Source of the DNA: Paraburkholderia fynbosensis
Lineage (GTDB): Bacteria > Pseudomonadota > Gammaproteobacteria > Burkholderiales > Burkholderiaceae
Assembly: GCF_902859935.1 (NCBI RefSeq)
Contig: NZ_CADIKI010000003.1
Location: 124,001-188,000 of the forward strand
Length of the DNA stretch: 64,000 nt
Direction: 5' to 3'
The notes beneath the pieces are model-generated. The model was not told where the DNA came from. It did no database searches and saw only the letters and a list, made by a program, of their open reading frames with translations. Position 1 is the stretch's first letter, and every line of letters begins with the position of its first letter. A program made the position numbers and the translations under genes. This document shows, in pieces, positions 51,387-59,511 of this stretch.

Positions 51387-52147
51387 GCAAGCCCCACCAG
51401 GTAGATGATCAATTCGAAGATCTGCTGCGCGAAGCCGAGGCAGTCGCCGGTATAGCCGCCAATGCGTTTGACGAAATAGCGGCCCAGTGCAAACCGCAGC
51501 GCGATCAGCACCGCCAACGTCACGGCCGCGAAGCGCCAGTCCGGCACGCCAGGCCCATTCGGCCACAGCAGCCAGGGTAAGCCGAACAACGCCGTGCACA
51601 GCAACGCAGGGCCGCTCAGGCGCTGCGCGACCGGCTTGGCCTTGCCTTCGGCGCGAACATAGTCGAGCGTGGCCAGATAGCTGATCGCGCACGCGCGGCT
51701 CGCCGCATGTGCGGCAATCATCAGACTTGCGGCACGCAACGGCGGCAATACCGTGAGCGTCTGCCACTTCAACGCTAGCGCGATCACCAGTGCGATGGCG
51801 CCGAAAGCGCCGATGCGTGAGTCATGCATGATGCGCAACGCATCGCTGCGGTTATATGCGCCACCGAACGCATCGACGCAATCGGCGAGACCGTCCTCAT
51901 GAAAGGCGCCTGTCGCCAGTAACGACGCGGCCATCGACAGCAATACCGCCACGCCCGCCGGAAGCACGCGCAGCGCCGCCAGATAGACCAGCGCGCTGAG
52001 CGCGCCGATCAACGCGCCGACCAAAGGGAAATAGCGCGCGGCCGCATTCAGATAATGCGGCTCGTAGCCGACCCAGCGCGGCACAGGCACGCGCGTGAAA
52101 TAACCGAGCGCCGTAAAGAAATAGCGCAGTTCCGCGAGCGGGTTCAT
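51371..52147 (-). CDS. cobS: Adenosylcobinamide-GDP ribazoletransferase
   Basis: Inner-membrane cobalamin synthase that joins activated cobinamide with alpha-ribazole; 258 residues from the ATG at 52147 (MNPLAELRYFFTALGYFTRVPV). Membrane segments alternate with conserved acidic motifs: GAFHEDGLADCVDAFGGAYNRSDALRIMHDSRIGAFGA and GGYTGDCLGFAQQIFELIIYL. The Asp-rich first motif binds Mg2+. It overlaps cobC by 16 bases and follows cobT by 68. Confidence 0.96.
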   Translation of the reverse strand: MNPLAELRYFFTALGYFTRVPVPRWVGYEPHYLNAAARYFPLVGALIGALSALVYLAALRVLPAGVAVLLSMAASLLATGAFHEDGLADCVDAFGGAYNRSDALRIMHDSRIGAFGAIALVIALALKWQTLTVLPPLRAASLMIAAHAASRACAISYLATLDYVRAEGKAKPVAQRLSGPALLCTALFGLPWLLWPNGPGVPDWRFAAVTLAVLIALRFALGRYFVKRIGGYTGDCLGFAQQIFELIIYLVGLAWISS

Positions 52148-52215
52148 GAATGGGCCGGGTGTCTGGGGGTATCTGTGAGTGGCTGCGAGCGGCTGGTGCG
52201 TCACCGTGAAACGGT

Positions 52216-53277
52216 TCACGCATCGCGATTCGCGACGCCCGCCGAATCGAAGCTCGCCATTTCGTTGACGAATGCCGCGGCAGCGCGCAAGAGCGGCACC
52301 GCGAGCGCCGCGCCGGTGCCTTCGCCCAGGCGCAGGTCGAGCGACAGCAATGGCAGCGCACCGAAATGATCGAGCATGCGCCGGTGCCCCGCTTCGTTCG
52401 ACGCATGCGCGAACACACAGTACTCGCGCACGCTCGGTGCGAAGGCATCGGCGATCAGCAACGCGGAGGTCGCGATGAAACCATCGACGAGGATCGTCAT
52501 CCGCGCTTCGGCGGCCGCGAGATACGCGCCGGCCATCATTGCGATCTCGAAACCGCCGAAGGTTGCGAGCACGTCGAGCGGCGCGGTGGCTCCGGCATGC
52601 TGCGCGAGCGCCGCTGCGAGCACGTTGCGTTTTTTTGCGAGCCCCGCGTTGTCGAGACCGGTGCCACGGCCGACGCATTCGTCGATCGGCACGTTGCATA
52701 CACGGCTCATCAGACACGCGGCCGACGACGTGTTCGCGATCCCCATCTCGCCGAAGCCGATCACGTTGGTGCCGAGCGCCGCGTGATGCCGCACGCGCGC
52801 CGCGCCCGCCTGCATCGCGGCGAGCGCTTGCGCATGGGTCATCGCGGGTTCGTGCGCGAAGTTGCGCGTGCCGCTCGCCACCGGAACATCGACGAGGCCG
52901 TCGGTCGACGGCAACGGCGTCGCGATGCCCGCATTGACCACTTCGAGTTCGATACCGGCGACCCCGCTCAATGCATTGATCGCCGCGCCGCCCGCGAGAA
53001 AATTGGCGACCATCTGCGCGGTCACCGCTTGCGGATACGGGCTCACGCCTTCCGCGGCAATGCCGTGGTCGCCGGCGAACACGATCATCGCCGGGCGCTG
53101 CACCGTCGGCTTCGTGCTGCGCTGAATCAGGCCCATCTGACGCGCGAGCGTTTCGAGCCGCCCAAGACTGCCCGGCGGCTTGGTCTTGGTATCGATGATG
53201 TGTTGCAGCTCGGCGCGCAGCGTTTGATCGAGCGGTGCGACTTCGGGCAAACCGGCCGGGCGTGGCAAAGAGGTCAT
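52216..53277 (-). CDS. cobT: Nicotinate-nucleotide-dimethylbenzimidazole phosphoribosyltransferase
   Basis: Makes alpha-ribazole phosphate, the lower-ligand nucleotide; 353 residues from the ATG at 53277 (MTSLPRPAGLPEVAPLDQTL). KTKPPGSLGRLETLARQMGLIQ is the N-terminal signature. VFAGDHGIAAEGVSPYPQAVTAQMV forms the active site, GEMGIANTSSAACL follows, and the catalytic Glu is in LRLGEGTGAAL near the end. It lies 37 bases after the btuD stop on the same strand. Confidence 0.97.
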   Translation of the reverse strand: MTSLPRPAGLPEVAPLDQTLRAELQHIIDTKTKPPGSLGRLETLARQMGLIQRSTKPTVQRPAMIVFAGDHGIAAEGVSPYPQAVTAQMVANFLAGGAAINALSGVAGIELEVVNAGIATPLPSTDGLVDVPVASGTRNFAHEPAMTHAQALAAMQAGAARVRHHAALGTNVIGFGEMGIANTSSAACLMSRVCNVPIDECVGRGTGLDNAGLAKKRNVLAAALAQHAGATAPLDVLATFGGFEIAMMAGAYLAAAEARMTILVDGFIATSALLIADAFAPSVREYCVFAHASNEAGHRRMLDHFGALPLLSLDLRLGEGTGAALAVPLLRAAAAFVNEMASFDSAGVANRDA

Positions 53278-53314
53278 AAGCGTGGTCTGAAATGAGAGTG
53301 TTTTGATCGGGCGA

Positions 53315-54157
53315 TTATCCTGCCGGCGCGTCATCGCCGGCGGGCGATCCATGACGCGCACGCGGCGCAGGAATCAGCGCCTCGTGTTCGCCGTCGCGAA
53401 TCAGAATCAACGGATAGCCGAATGCGCGGCTCGTCAGCGTGGGCGTGAGCACGTCATGCACCGGCCCGGCATACGCGCCGCCCGCGCCGTCGAGCAGCAG
53501 CGCGTGCGTCGCGAAGCGGCGCGCCAGATTCAGGTCGTGGCACGAGAACATCACAGTGCGGCGCGGCTCGCGCGTCCATGCGGCGAGCGCGTCGAGACAG
53601 TCGATCTGATGATGCAAATCGAGATGCGACAACGGTTCGTCGAGCAGCAACAATGGCGCGTCCTGACACAGCACCGCCGCCAGCGCGACGCGTTGACGCT
53701 CGCCGCCCGACAATGACAGCACGTCGCGCGCGGCGAAGTCGGCGAGGCCCAGCAGGTCCAGCGCGGCACGCGCGGCAGCGCGATCCGCTTCGCGCTCCCA
53801 GCCCCAGCCGCTCAGATGCGGAAAGCGATTCAGCGTCACGATGTCGAGCACGCTCGCGCTGAACGCATCGGGTGCGCTTTGCGGCATCAATGCGCGCCGC
53901 TGGGCGAGCGGCAACGGCGGCCAGTCGGACAGGCGCAGGCCATCCAGTTCCACATGGCCCGCTGCGGGGCGCAACAGACCCGCGAGCGTGGACAGCAACG
54001 TGGTCTTGCCCGCGCCGTTCGGGCCCGCGACGCACCAGATCTCGCCGGCATGGAACGTATGCGTGAACGCATCGAGCAAGGTGCGCGCGCCGGCGCGCAA
54101 GGTCAGGCGTTGCGCGCTGAGCGCGGCGGGTTCGAGGTGGGTATGAGCGTGCGTCAT
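53315..54157 (-). CDS. btuD: Cobalamin ABC transporter ATPase BtuD
   Basis: ATPase of the vitamin B12/siderophore-type importer; 280 residues from the ATG at 54157 (MTHAHTHLEPAALSAQRLTL). Walker A GPNGAGKTT is near 44-52, the signature LSGGERQRVALA near 153, and Walker B LLLLDEPLSHLD follows. The switch His lies in FSCHDLNLA. The start overlaps the btuC stop (ATGA). The C-terminal tail of about 20 residues, rich in Ala, Gly and Asp, is not conserved. Confidence 0.92.
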   Translation of the reverse strand: MTHAHTHLEPAALSAQRLTLRAGARTLLDAFTHTFHAGEIWCVAGPNGAGKTTLLSTLAGLLRPAAGHVELDGLRLSDWPPLPLAQRRALMPQSAPDAFSASVLDIVTLNRFPHLSGWGWEREADRAAARAALDLLGLADFAARDVLSLSGGERQRVALAAVLCQDAPLLLLDEPLSHLDLHHQIDCLDALAAWTREPRRTVMFSCHDLNLARRFATHALLLDGAGGAYAGPVHDVLTPTLTSRAFGYPLILIRDGEHEALIPAPRARHGSPAGDDAPAG

Positions 54158-55215
54158 CGGCGTTTGCGCAACAGCATCCACAGGAACACCGGCACGCCGA
54201 CGATCGACGTGATCACGCCGACCGGCAATTGCGCCGGCGCAATCACGGTGCGCGCGATCAGGTCCGCGCCCATCACCGCGACGCCGCCGCCGAGCGCGGC
54301 CGCAGGCAACAGCATGCGCTGATCGTTGCCGAACGCGAGCCGCAACATATGCGGCACCACCAGACCGACGAAGCCGATGGTGCCCGCCGTGGTGACTGCC
54401 GCCGCCGCCGCGAGCGACGCCACCAGATAGACGCGCAAACGCAGCGGCATCACCGCGACGCCCAATGCTTGCGCAGCTGCGTCGCCGCGCAGCAGCAGGT
54501 TCAGGCGCGGGGCCACCGGCACGATTGCCAGCAACGCGACGATCAAAGCAACGAGCGCGGTCCACGGCAGCGCACCGCCGTTGAGGTCGCCGGTCAGCCA
54601 GAACAACATGCCGCGCAAACGGCTGTCGGGCGCGAGGTTGAGCAGCAGCGTGATAAGCGCGCCCCACCCCGCCGCGATCACCGCGCCCGTCAGCAGCAAA
54701 CGCGGCGACGTGTCCTGCGGCTCGCCGCGCCACAATTCGCGGCGCGCGAGACCGAGCACCAGCAGGATCGATACGAAGGCGCCGGCGAAGGCGCTGGCAT
54801 CGACGATCCACCATGCACTGCCGGCGATCATCGCCACCAGCGCGAAGCTTGCCGCGCCACCCGACACGCCCAATATGTACGGTTCGGCAAGCGGGTTGCG
54901 CAACAGCACCTGCAACAGCGCACCGGCCAACGCCAGCAACGCGCCGCATGCGAAGCCGGCCAGCGCGCGCGGCAAACGCAGCGTGCGCACGATCTCGCTC
55001 GCCAGATCCGCCGACCCGCCCGGCACCCCAGACAACCCATGCGACGGCAGCAGCGCCGCCAGCACGCGCGACGGCGCGAGCGACACGCTACCCAGCGCGA
55101 GCGACGCCATCAGCACCGCCAGCGCGAGCACCGCAAGTGCGAGCCAGATGGCGGCCGCCCGTTTCGCGTTCATCACGCGCACGGCGGCCGGCATCGAACC
55201 AGGATGCCGGCTCAT
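54154..55215 (-). CDS. btuC: Cobalamin ABC transporter permease BtuC
   Basis: Inner-membrane permease of the FecCD/BtuC family; 353 residues with about ten membrane segments. RLPRALAGFACGALLALAGALLQVLLRNPLAEPYILGVSGGAA is the family's most conserved stretch. GTIGFVGLVVPHMLRLAFGNDQRMLLPAAALGG contacts the ATPase. The start is at 55215 (MSRHPGSMPAAVRVMNAKR); an internal ATG at residue 15 is an alternative. It is downstream of btuB, with a 27-base gap. Confidence 0.93.
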   Translation of the reverse strand: MSRHPGSMPAAVRVMNAKRAAAIWLALAVLALAVLMASLALGSVSLAPSRVLAALLPSHGLSGVPGGSADLASEIVRTLRLPRALAGFACGALLALAGALLQVLLRNPLAEPYILGVSGGAASFALVAMIAGSAWWIVDASAFAGAFVSILLVLGLARRELWRGEPQDTSPRLLLTGAVIAAGWGALITLLLNLAPDSRLRGMLFWLTGDLNGGALPWTALVALIVALLAIVPVAPRLNLLLRGDAAAQALGVAVMPLRLRVYLVASLAAAAAVTTAGTIGFVGLVVPHMLRLAFGNDQRMLLPAAALGGGVAVMGADLIARTVIAPAQLPVGVITSIVGVPVFLWMLLRKRR

Positions 55216-55242
55216 TCGCGCACGTTCAGCGCGGCGCAGCCA

Positions 55243-57198
55243 TCACTGCTGCTGCCAACCGATCGTGACATACGCGCCACGTCCCGGCGAGTTATACGAG
55301 TAGGCCGTTTCATAGTCCTTGTCGAACAGGTTATGGATTTGCGCGCTCACGTACCACGCTTTCGTGATGTTGTAGCGCGCCGAGAGATTCACGACGCCGT
55401 AGCCGCCCAGCTTGCCGCTGCTGTCCTCGCGCGGGCCGCTCACGATCCACTCGCCGCCGACGCGCCATCCCGCGATGCTGCGATTCACCGTCAGCGAGCC
55501 GAAACGCCGCGCGCGCCGCACGAGGTCGACATCGTTGTCGAGGTCGACGGGATTTTGCAGCGTCAACGACGCGCGCACGTCCGTCTTGCCGACATGTCCG
55601 CTCCACGATCCTTCGAGCCCCTGTACCTTCGCACGGCCGACGTTCTCGGCCAGATAGATGCCGGGCGTCACCTGCGCGTAGTCGATCAGATTCGAATAGC
55701 GCGTCTGGAATGCGCTCAGACGCATCACGCCGAGTGCGTTCGACGCGTACTGCACCGCCGCTTCGAGCGAATGACTGTGCTCGGGCTGGATCGACGGATT
55801 GCCGCTGAGCGGATAGTACAGATCGTCGAAACTCGGCGCGCGAAACGAATCCGAATAGCTTGCGGTTGCCTTCCAGTGTTCGGCGATGTCGAAACCGTAG
55901 CCGAGATAGTAACTGTTCGCCCCGCCGAAATCGGAATACTGGTCGTGCCGCACGTTGGCTTGAATCTGGTTGCGCCCGAAGCGTCCCGTGTAGCCGATGA
56001 AGCCCGAATCCACATGACGGTCCGGCGCCGCGAACGTATCTGAGTCGAGGCTTTGATCGAGATGCTCGTAGCCCACCTGCAGTTTCTGCCGCGCGGCCAA
56101 CGCGAAATCATTCTGCCAGGTGTACTGGCGATTGTCGGTATCGAAACGGCCGTTGTCGATGCCGTTGGTCTTCGACACGCTGCGGTCGTCGCCCTCGGAG
56201 ACGATGAAGTGCGTGGTCCACCAGTCGGTCAGCTTGCCGTTGGCGAACACCGACGCCTGGCGCACCTTGCTGTACAGGTTGTTCAGATCGGTCGGCGCGC
56301 CGTACGGGTTGTCGTAGCTGTTATTGCCGTTCGACTGGAAATAGTTGACGCCCGCGTCCCAGCGGTCGGTGAACTTGTGACGCAACGACGCCGTGATGCT
56401 CTCGTTCAGATAGCCGTTCGCGTTCGGATTGGCGCCGGGCGCCAGCTGCGGATCGAGCGACGAAAAGCCGGCGTCCTTCGAACGCGCGAGCGAGAGGCTG
56501 AAGGTCGTGCGGCCGTCTTTGTCGAGTGCGCCGTTCACACCTGCCTGCTGCGTCTGCGTGTGATAGCTGCCGTAGCCCACCGAAAAATTGAAACGCGGCG
56601 GATGATCGCCGCCCTCCTTCGTGAACACCTGCACCACCCCGCCAATCGCGCCCGAACCATATAACGCGGACACGTTGCCGTTCACTACTTCGACGTGATC
56701 GATCTGGTCGAGCGGAATCTGCGCGAGCTGTGGCGCACCGAGGCTCACCGAGTCGACGCGCACGCCGTCGATCAACAATAGCGATTGCGTCGACGACGCG
56801 CCGCGCAAATAAAGGCTCGTCGTCGAACCAGGACCACCCGTACGCGAGATTTGCGCACCGGGCGCGAGTTGCAGGAGGCCGGGCAAGTCGGTCGCGGTGG
56901 TGTCGGCGAGATCCTGCTGATCGAACAGCGAGGTCTGCGGGATCGCGTCCGCGAGCGCTTGCGGCCCGCGCTCCGCAGTCACGACGACCGGTGACAACAC
57001 GGCGGGCACGGCATTCTGAGCGGCGGCGTTCGCTTGTGCGTCGGTTTCTGCGTCGGCATCGGAGGCGGACGAAGCACTGGCCGAAGCAGCAGACAAATCA
57101 GAGGACGAACCCGGCGACGAGTCGGCGGTGTGCGCATGCACGACGAGCGGCAAGCCCGCAAAAGCGAGCAGCGCCGCGCGGGCGATGGGGGACAGCAT
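55243..57198 (-). CDS. btuB: TonB-dependent cobalamin receptor BtuB
   Basis: Outer-membrane 22-strand barrel that imports vitamin B12 with TonB energy; 651 residues from the ATG at 57198. The signal peptide ends near VVHA (about 22). A Ser/Ala/Asp-rich stretch (about 24-62) precedes the TonB-box-like PVVVTA near 70. The plug has TDLPGLLQLAPGAQISRTGGPGSTTSLYLRG and IDHVEVVNGNVSALYGSGAIGGVVQVFTK. The barrel ends in the usual FDKDYETAYSYNSPGRGAYVTIGW pattern. An upstream cobalamin riboswitch confirms the B12 link; it heads btuB-btuC-btuD-cobT-cobS-cobC. Confidence 0.94.
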   Translation of the reverse strand: MLSPIARAALLAFAGLPLVVHAHTADSSPGSSSDLSAASASASSASDADAETDAQANAAAQNAVPAVLSPVVVTAERGPQALADAIPQTSLFDQQDLADTTATDLPGLLQLAPGAQISRTGGPGSTTSLYLRGASSTQSLLLIDGVRVDSVSLGAPQLAQIPLDQIDHVEVVNGNVSALYGSGAIGGVVQVFTKEGGDHPPRFNFSVGYGSYHTQTQQAGVNGALDKDGRTTFSLSLARSKDAGFSSLDPQLAPGANPNANGYLNESITASLRHKFTDRWDAGVNYFQSNGNNSYDNPYGAPTDLNNLYSKVRQASVFANGKLTDWWTTHFIVSEGDDRSVSKTNGIDNGRFDTDNRQYTWQNDFALAARQKLQVGYEHLDQSLDSDTFAAPDRHVDSGFIGYTGRFGRNQIQANVRHDQYSDFGGANSYYLGYGFDIAEHWKATASYSDSFRAPSFDDLYYPLSGNPSIQPEHSHSLEAAVQYASNALGVMRLSAFQTRYSNLIDYAQVTPGIYLAENVGRAKVQGLEGSWSGHVGKTDVRASLTLQNPVDLDNDVDLVRRARRFGSLTVNRSIAGWRVGGEWIVSGPREDSSGKLGGYGVVNLSARYNITKAWYVSAQIHNLFDKDYETAYSYNSPGRGAYVTIGWQQQ

Positions 57199-57299
57199 GG
57201 GATGACGATTCCTGTGGATAGCTCGCGCGGCCCGCTTCCCCGCAGGCCGATGCATAACGAAGCGCCCACGCTTTCTTGCATTTCGCGGGGGACGTGCCT

Positions 57300-57545
57300 C
57301 TCCCTCTGGCCGGTATCCGGGCTAACGACACATCGATCCCGCCTTCCCACGCGTAACGCGCAGTGGCACACTCGCATGTTGAACTTTCAGGCACGCGATC
57401 AGGACCGACCTGCATGACGAATGCGGTCGCTTACCGTTGCGGGGGCAGCGCAGGTTCGCGCGTTCAGTTCGATCATCGCGCGCCCTGCTTCCCGTTTAAC
57501 TGCGCGCACTGTGAACAGCGGCGCGGGCACCAGAGTGCCGGCAGT
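57300..57545 (-). ncRNA. Cobalamin (AdoCbl) riboswitch upstream of btuB
   Basis: Reading the minus strand, the conserved elements come in the right order. GGTGCCCG (57531-57524) opens the aptamer and GTTAAACGGGAAGC follows (57500-57487). The B12-box core CTGCCCCCGCAACGGTAAG lies within 57449-57429. GCCACTGCG (57367-57359), GGGAAGGCGGG (57348-57338) and AGCCCGGATACCGGCC (57323-57308) complete it. About 110 bases separate it from the btuB ATG, room for an expression platform. High cobalamin should lower btuB expression, and probably that of the following operon. Confidence 0.95.
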
Positions 57546-57571
57546 TTAGGAGCACCCTCGACGTGCGTCAA
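57543..57571 (-). promoter_or_regulatory. Promoter of the riboswitch-btuB transcript
   Basis: On the minus strand, TTGACG (57571-57566), a 17-base spacer and TAAACT (57548-57543) lie just before the riboswitch. Transcription should start near 57536, right at its first conserved bases. Confidence 0.75.
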
Positions 57572-57682
57572 GAAAGGTCAAACCGGGCGCAAGCCGTTCT
57601 GTTAGGTGCAGGTTATTGTCCGATGGGGGAGTACCTTTTCATCATATGGTCGGCAAAAGCCTGCACATAGCGATGTTGTTAC

Positions 57683-57704
57683 GTCTCGAAACGAGACAAT
57701 TGTC
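57683..57704. promoter_or_regulatory. Overlapping palindromes upstream of the ZapB-like gene
   Basis: GTCTCGAAACGAGAC (57683-57697) is an inverted repeat of six-base arms with an AAA centre, and GACAATTGTC (57695-57704) is a perfect ten-base palindrome sharing three bases with it. A TAAAAT -10-like box follows at about 57726, before the ATG at 57757. They look like operator sites, possibly for the btuB riboswitch side or the division genes. The regulator is unknown. Confidence 0.45.
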
Positions 57705-57756
57705 GGAACCTGCAATATTCCGCGCTAAAATGCGATGTCTTTAGAGGACGCAGCAC

Positions 57757-58113
57757 ATGCTCACCGAACTCGAATCACTCTCACAGAATATCGGCAAGCT
57801 GATTGCGATCAGCCAGCGCCACAACGAAGCGCGGCTCGCGCTCGAAGAGCAACTCGCCCAATCGCGTGCCGAAGCGGAAGCCACGCGCACGGAACTTGCG
57901 CTGCTGCGCGAGGAGCGCGATGCACTGCAAGCGGAGCGCGACACGCTGTCCGCCAAGATCGACGACGCTCAGGTGCGCCTGAATGCGATTCTCGAGAAAC
58001 TGCCGCGGGCCCGCGCGAGCAGCGAACCTGACAACCAGCTCGATCTGCTCGAGCCGGTTCAGGACACCGCCGACGCGCAGAGCGAGGTTACCCGCCACGG
58101 AGAAAACGCATGA
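57757..58113 (+). CDS. Coiled-coil protein upstream of zapA (ZapB-like)
   Basis: A 118-residue cytoplasmic protein. Residues about 5-85 form an almost continuous coiled coil rich in Leu, Glu, Ala and Arg (RLALEEQLAQSRAEAEATRTEL, LREERDALQAERDTLSAKI). The tail is acidic. Small coiled-coil genes are usual just before zapA in betaproteobacteria, where they may act like ZapB in the divisome. The stop overlaps the zapA start by four bases, so the two are coupled. The name is by position, not by strong sequence match. Confidence 0.7.
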   Translation: MLTELESLSQNIGKLIAISQRHNEARLALEEQLAQSRAEAEATRTELALLREERDALQAERDTLSAKIDDAQVRLNAILEKLPRARASSEPDNQLDLLEPVQDTADAQSEVTRHGENA

Positions 58114-58424
58114 CCGCCAAGCAGATCGAAGTATCGATTCTCGACGTGCCCTATCGCCTCGCGTGCTCGCCGGAAACGGAAGGCGCGCTGCTCGAAGCGG
58201 TGGCACGCGTCGACGCCGAAATGTCGAAGATCCGCAATAACAGCAACGTGCGCGGCACGGACCGCATTGCTGTCATGGCTGCGCTGTCGCTGGCATCGGA
58301 ACTGCTTAAGCTGCAATCGAGCGTACGGCACGGAGAAGCATTTCCCGCTGAGGAAATCCGGCGTACAATGCAGCAAATGAACGAACAACTGGGTACTGTG
58401 ATTGAGCAGTACAGCATGCAGTAA
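58110..58424 (+). CDS. zapA: Cell division protein ZapA
   Basis: Cross-links and stabilises FtsZ filaments at midcell; 104 residues. KQIEVSILDVPYRLACSPETEGALLEAVARVDAEMSKIRNNSNVRGTDRIAVMAALSLASELL is the conserved globular and helical region. The C-terminal half is a coiled coil for dimerisation (RRTMQQMNEQLGTVIEQYS). It overlaps the coiled-coil gene by four bases. The 6S RNA gene follows, the conserved arrangement in many proteobacteria. Confidence 0.96.
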   Translation: MTAKQIEVSILDVPYRLACSPETEGALLEAVARVDAEMSKIRNNSNVRGTDRIAVMAALSLASELLKLQSSVRHGEAFPAEEIRRTMQQMNEQLGTVIEQYSMQ

Positions 58425-58540
58425 GTATCGGCCGGTCCTGAGATCTGCCACGAATTCAAACGAAGCGAAGTTAAAAGCAGGTGCATGAGCCAGGTCTCCG
58501 CAAACGTTTGAGTTCTATCGTTTAAGCTTCATCGGTTTAG

Positions 58541-58722
58541 CTTCCCTGCCTGGTTCGCCAAGGTCATATATTCCTTGAACCAATGCCATGTGCACGGTTG
58601 CGGAAATTTGTAGCACGGGTGTGCGCGTCACTCTGTCTGATGTACCCGAAGTGTTGCTAACTGCGACCAATTCTGAACCCCCGGTTCAGGATGCCGGCCT
58701 AGCGGCTAAGGCGGGGACCTTA
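58541..58722 (+). ncRNA. ssrS: 6S RNA
   Basis: About 180 bases directly downstream of zapA that fold into the 6S rod. TCCCTGCCT (58543-58551) pairs with AGGCGGGGA (58709-58717). CCTTGAACC (58573-58581) pairs with GGTTCAGG (58683-58690) with one bulge. GGTTGCGG (58596-58603) pairs with CTGCGACC (58661-58668). A 14-by-14-base internal bubble lies between the last two stems, as in the RNA-polymerase-binding centre of 6S RNA, and CGGGT pairs with ACCCG in the apical part. 6S RNA binds sigma-70 holoenzyme in stationary phase. Exact ends are estimates. Confidence 0.9.
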
Positions 58723-58728
58723 TCTAGA

Positions 58729-58762
58729 ACGGCATCGGACTTCGGTTCGATGCCGTTTTTTC
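58729..58762 (+). terminator. Terminator after 6S RNA
   Basis: AACGGCATCG (58729-58738) pairs with CGATGCCGTT, followed by a T-run ending near 58761. It starts about 10 bases after the 6S closing stem. In this 431-base spacer between zapA and the EVE gene I see nothing beyond the 6S gene and this terminator. Confidence 0.85.
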
Positions 58763-58855
58763 TTTGTGCGTCCGCCGGCGTGTCTGTGAGCGCGCCTCGC
58801 CTCATCGGCTTCGATTTTTTTCACATCGTCCAACCCTTAACGTTCAATTCGATTC

Positions 58856-59314
58856 ATGCGCTACTGGCTAATGAAGTCCGAACCGGACGAGGCGAGCATC
58901 GACCATCTCGCCCACGCACCACACCGCACGTTGCCGTGGACCGGCGTGCGCAACTATCAGGCGCGTAACTTCATGCGCGACATGATGCAGGTCGGCGACG
59001 GCGTGCTGTTCTATCACTCGAGTTGCCCTGAACCCGGCATTGCGGGGCTCGCGCAAGTGTCGTCCACCGCGTATCCGGACCCGACCCAGTTCGATAAAAA
59101 GAGTCCGTACTACGACGCGAAGTCGTCGCAGGAAACGCCGCGCTGGGTGCTGGTCGACGTGGTGTTCAAGAAGAAAATCCCGCTGATTCCGCTGGCCGCG
59201 CTGCGCGAGCATCCGGAACTGCAGGACATGCGCGTGCTCGCCAAAGGCAATCGCCTGTCGATCACGCCCGTGACCGAAGCCGAATGGCGCTTCATCACCA
59301 CGCGGCTCGCTTGA
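58856..59314 (+). CDS. EVE-domain protein
   Basis: A 152-residue, single-domain EVE (PUA-like) protein. MRYWLMKSEPDEASIDHL and PWTGVRNYQARNFMRDMMQVGDGVLFYHSSC carry the typical Trp and VRNYQARN motif. EPGIAGLAQVSSTAYPDPTQFD and RWVLVDVVFKKKI follow. EVE domains read modified bases in DNA or RNA, as in human THYN1. In bacteria they occur alone or fused to restriction enzymes; here the gene stands alone, with no methylase or nuclease nearby. In many relatives ygfA occupies this place after 6S RNA. Confidence 0.93.
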   Translation: MRYWLMKSEPDEASIDHLAHAPHRTLPWTGVRNYQARNFMRDMMQVGDGVLFYHSSCPEPGIAGLAQVSSTAYPDPTQFDKKSPYYDAKSSQETPRWVLVDVVFKKKIPLIPLAALREHPELQDMRVLAKGNRLSITPVTEAEWRFITTRLA

Positions 59315-59511
59315 AGGCTCGCTCACCTCGGGAAACGTCGAACGCCGTGCTTCGACGAGCCGTCGCGACTGACCGCCCGCAGTAATCAGGGAACCAAGCT
59401 CCGGTTACAAGCGCCTAACAGGCGCACAAACGAGCCCGCAAACGTCATGCCACCGCTGCATGGCGTTCGCGCCAATCGTGCAACACCCCTGTTCAAGCTA
59501 GGAGTCCAGCA

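Noticed and set aside
58588..58968. Plus-strand open frame running through the 6S region into the EVE gene
   Set aside because: It overlaps a well-supported structured RNA and its terminator, and its protein has no recognisable features.
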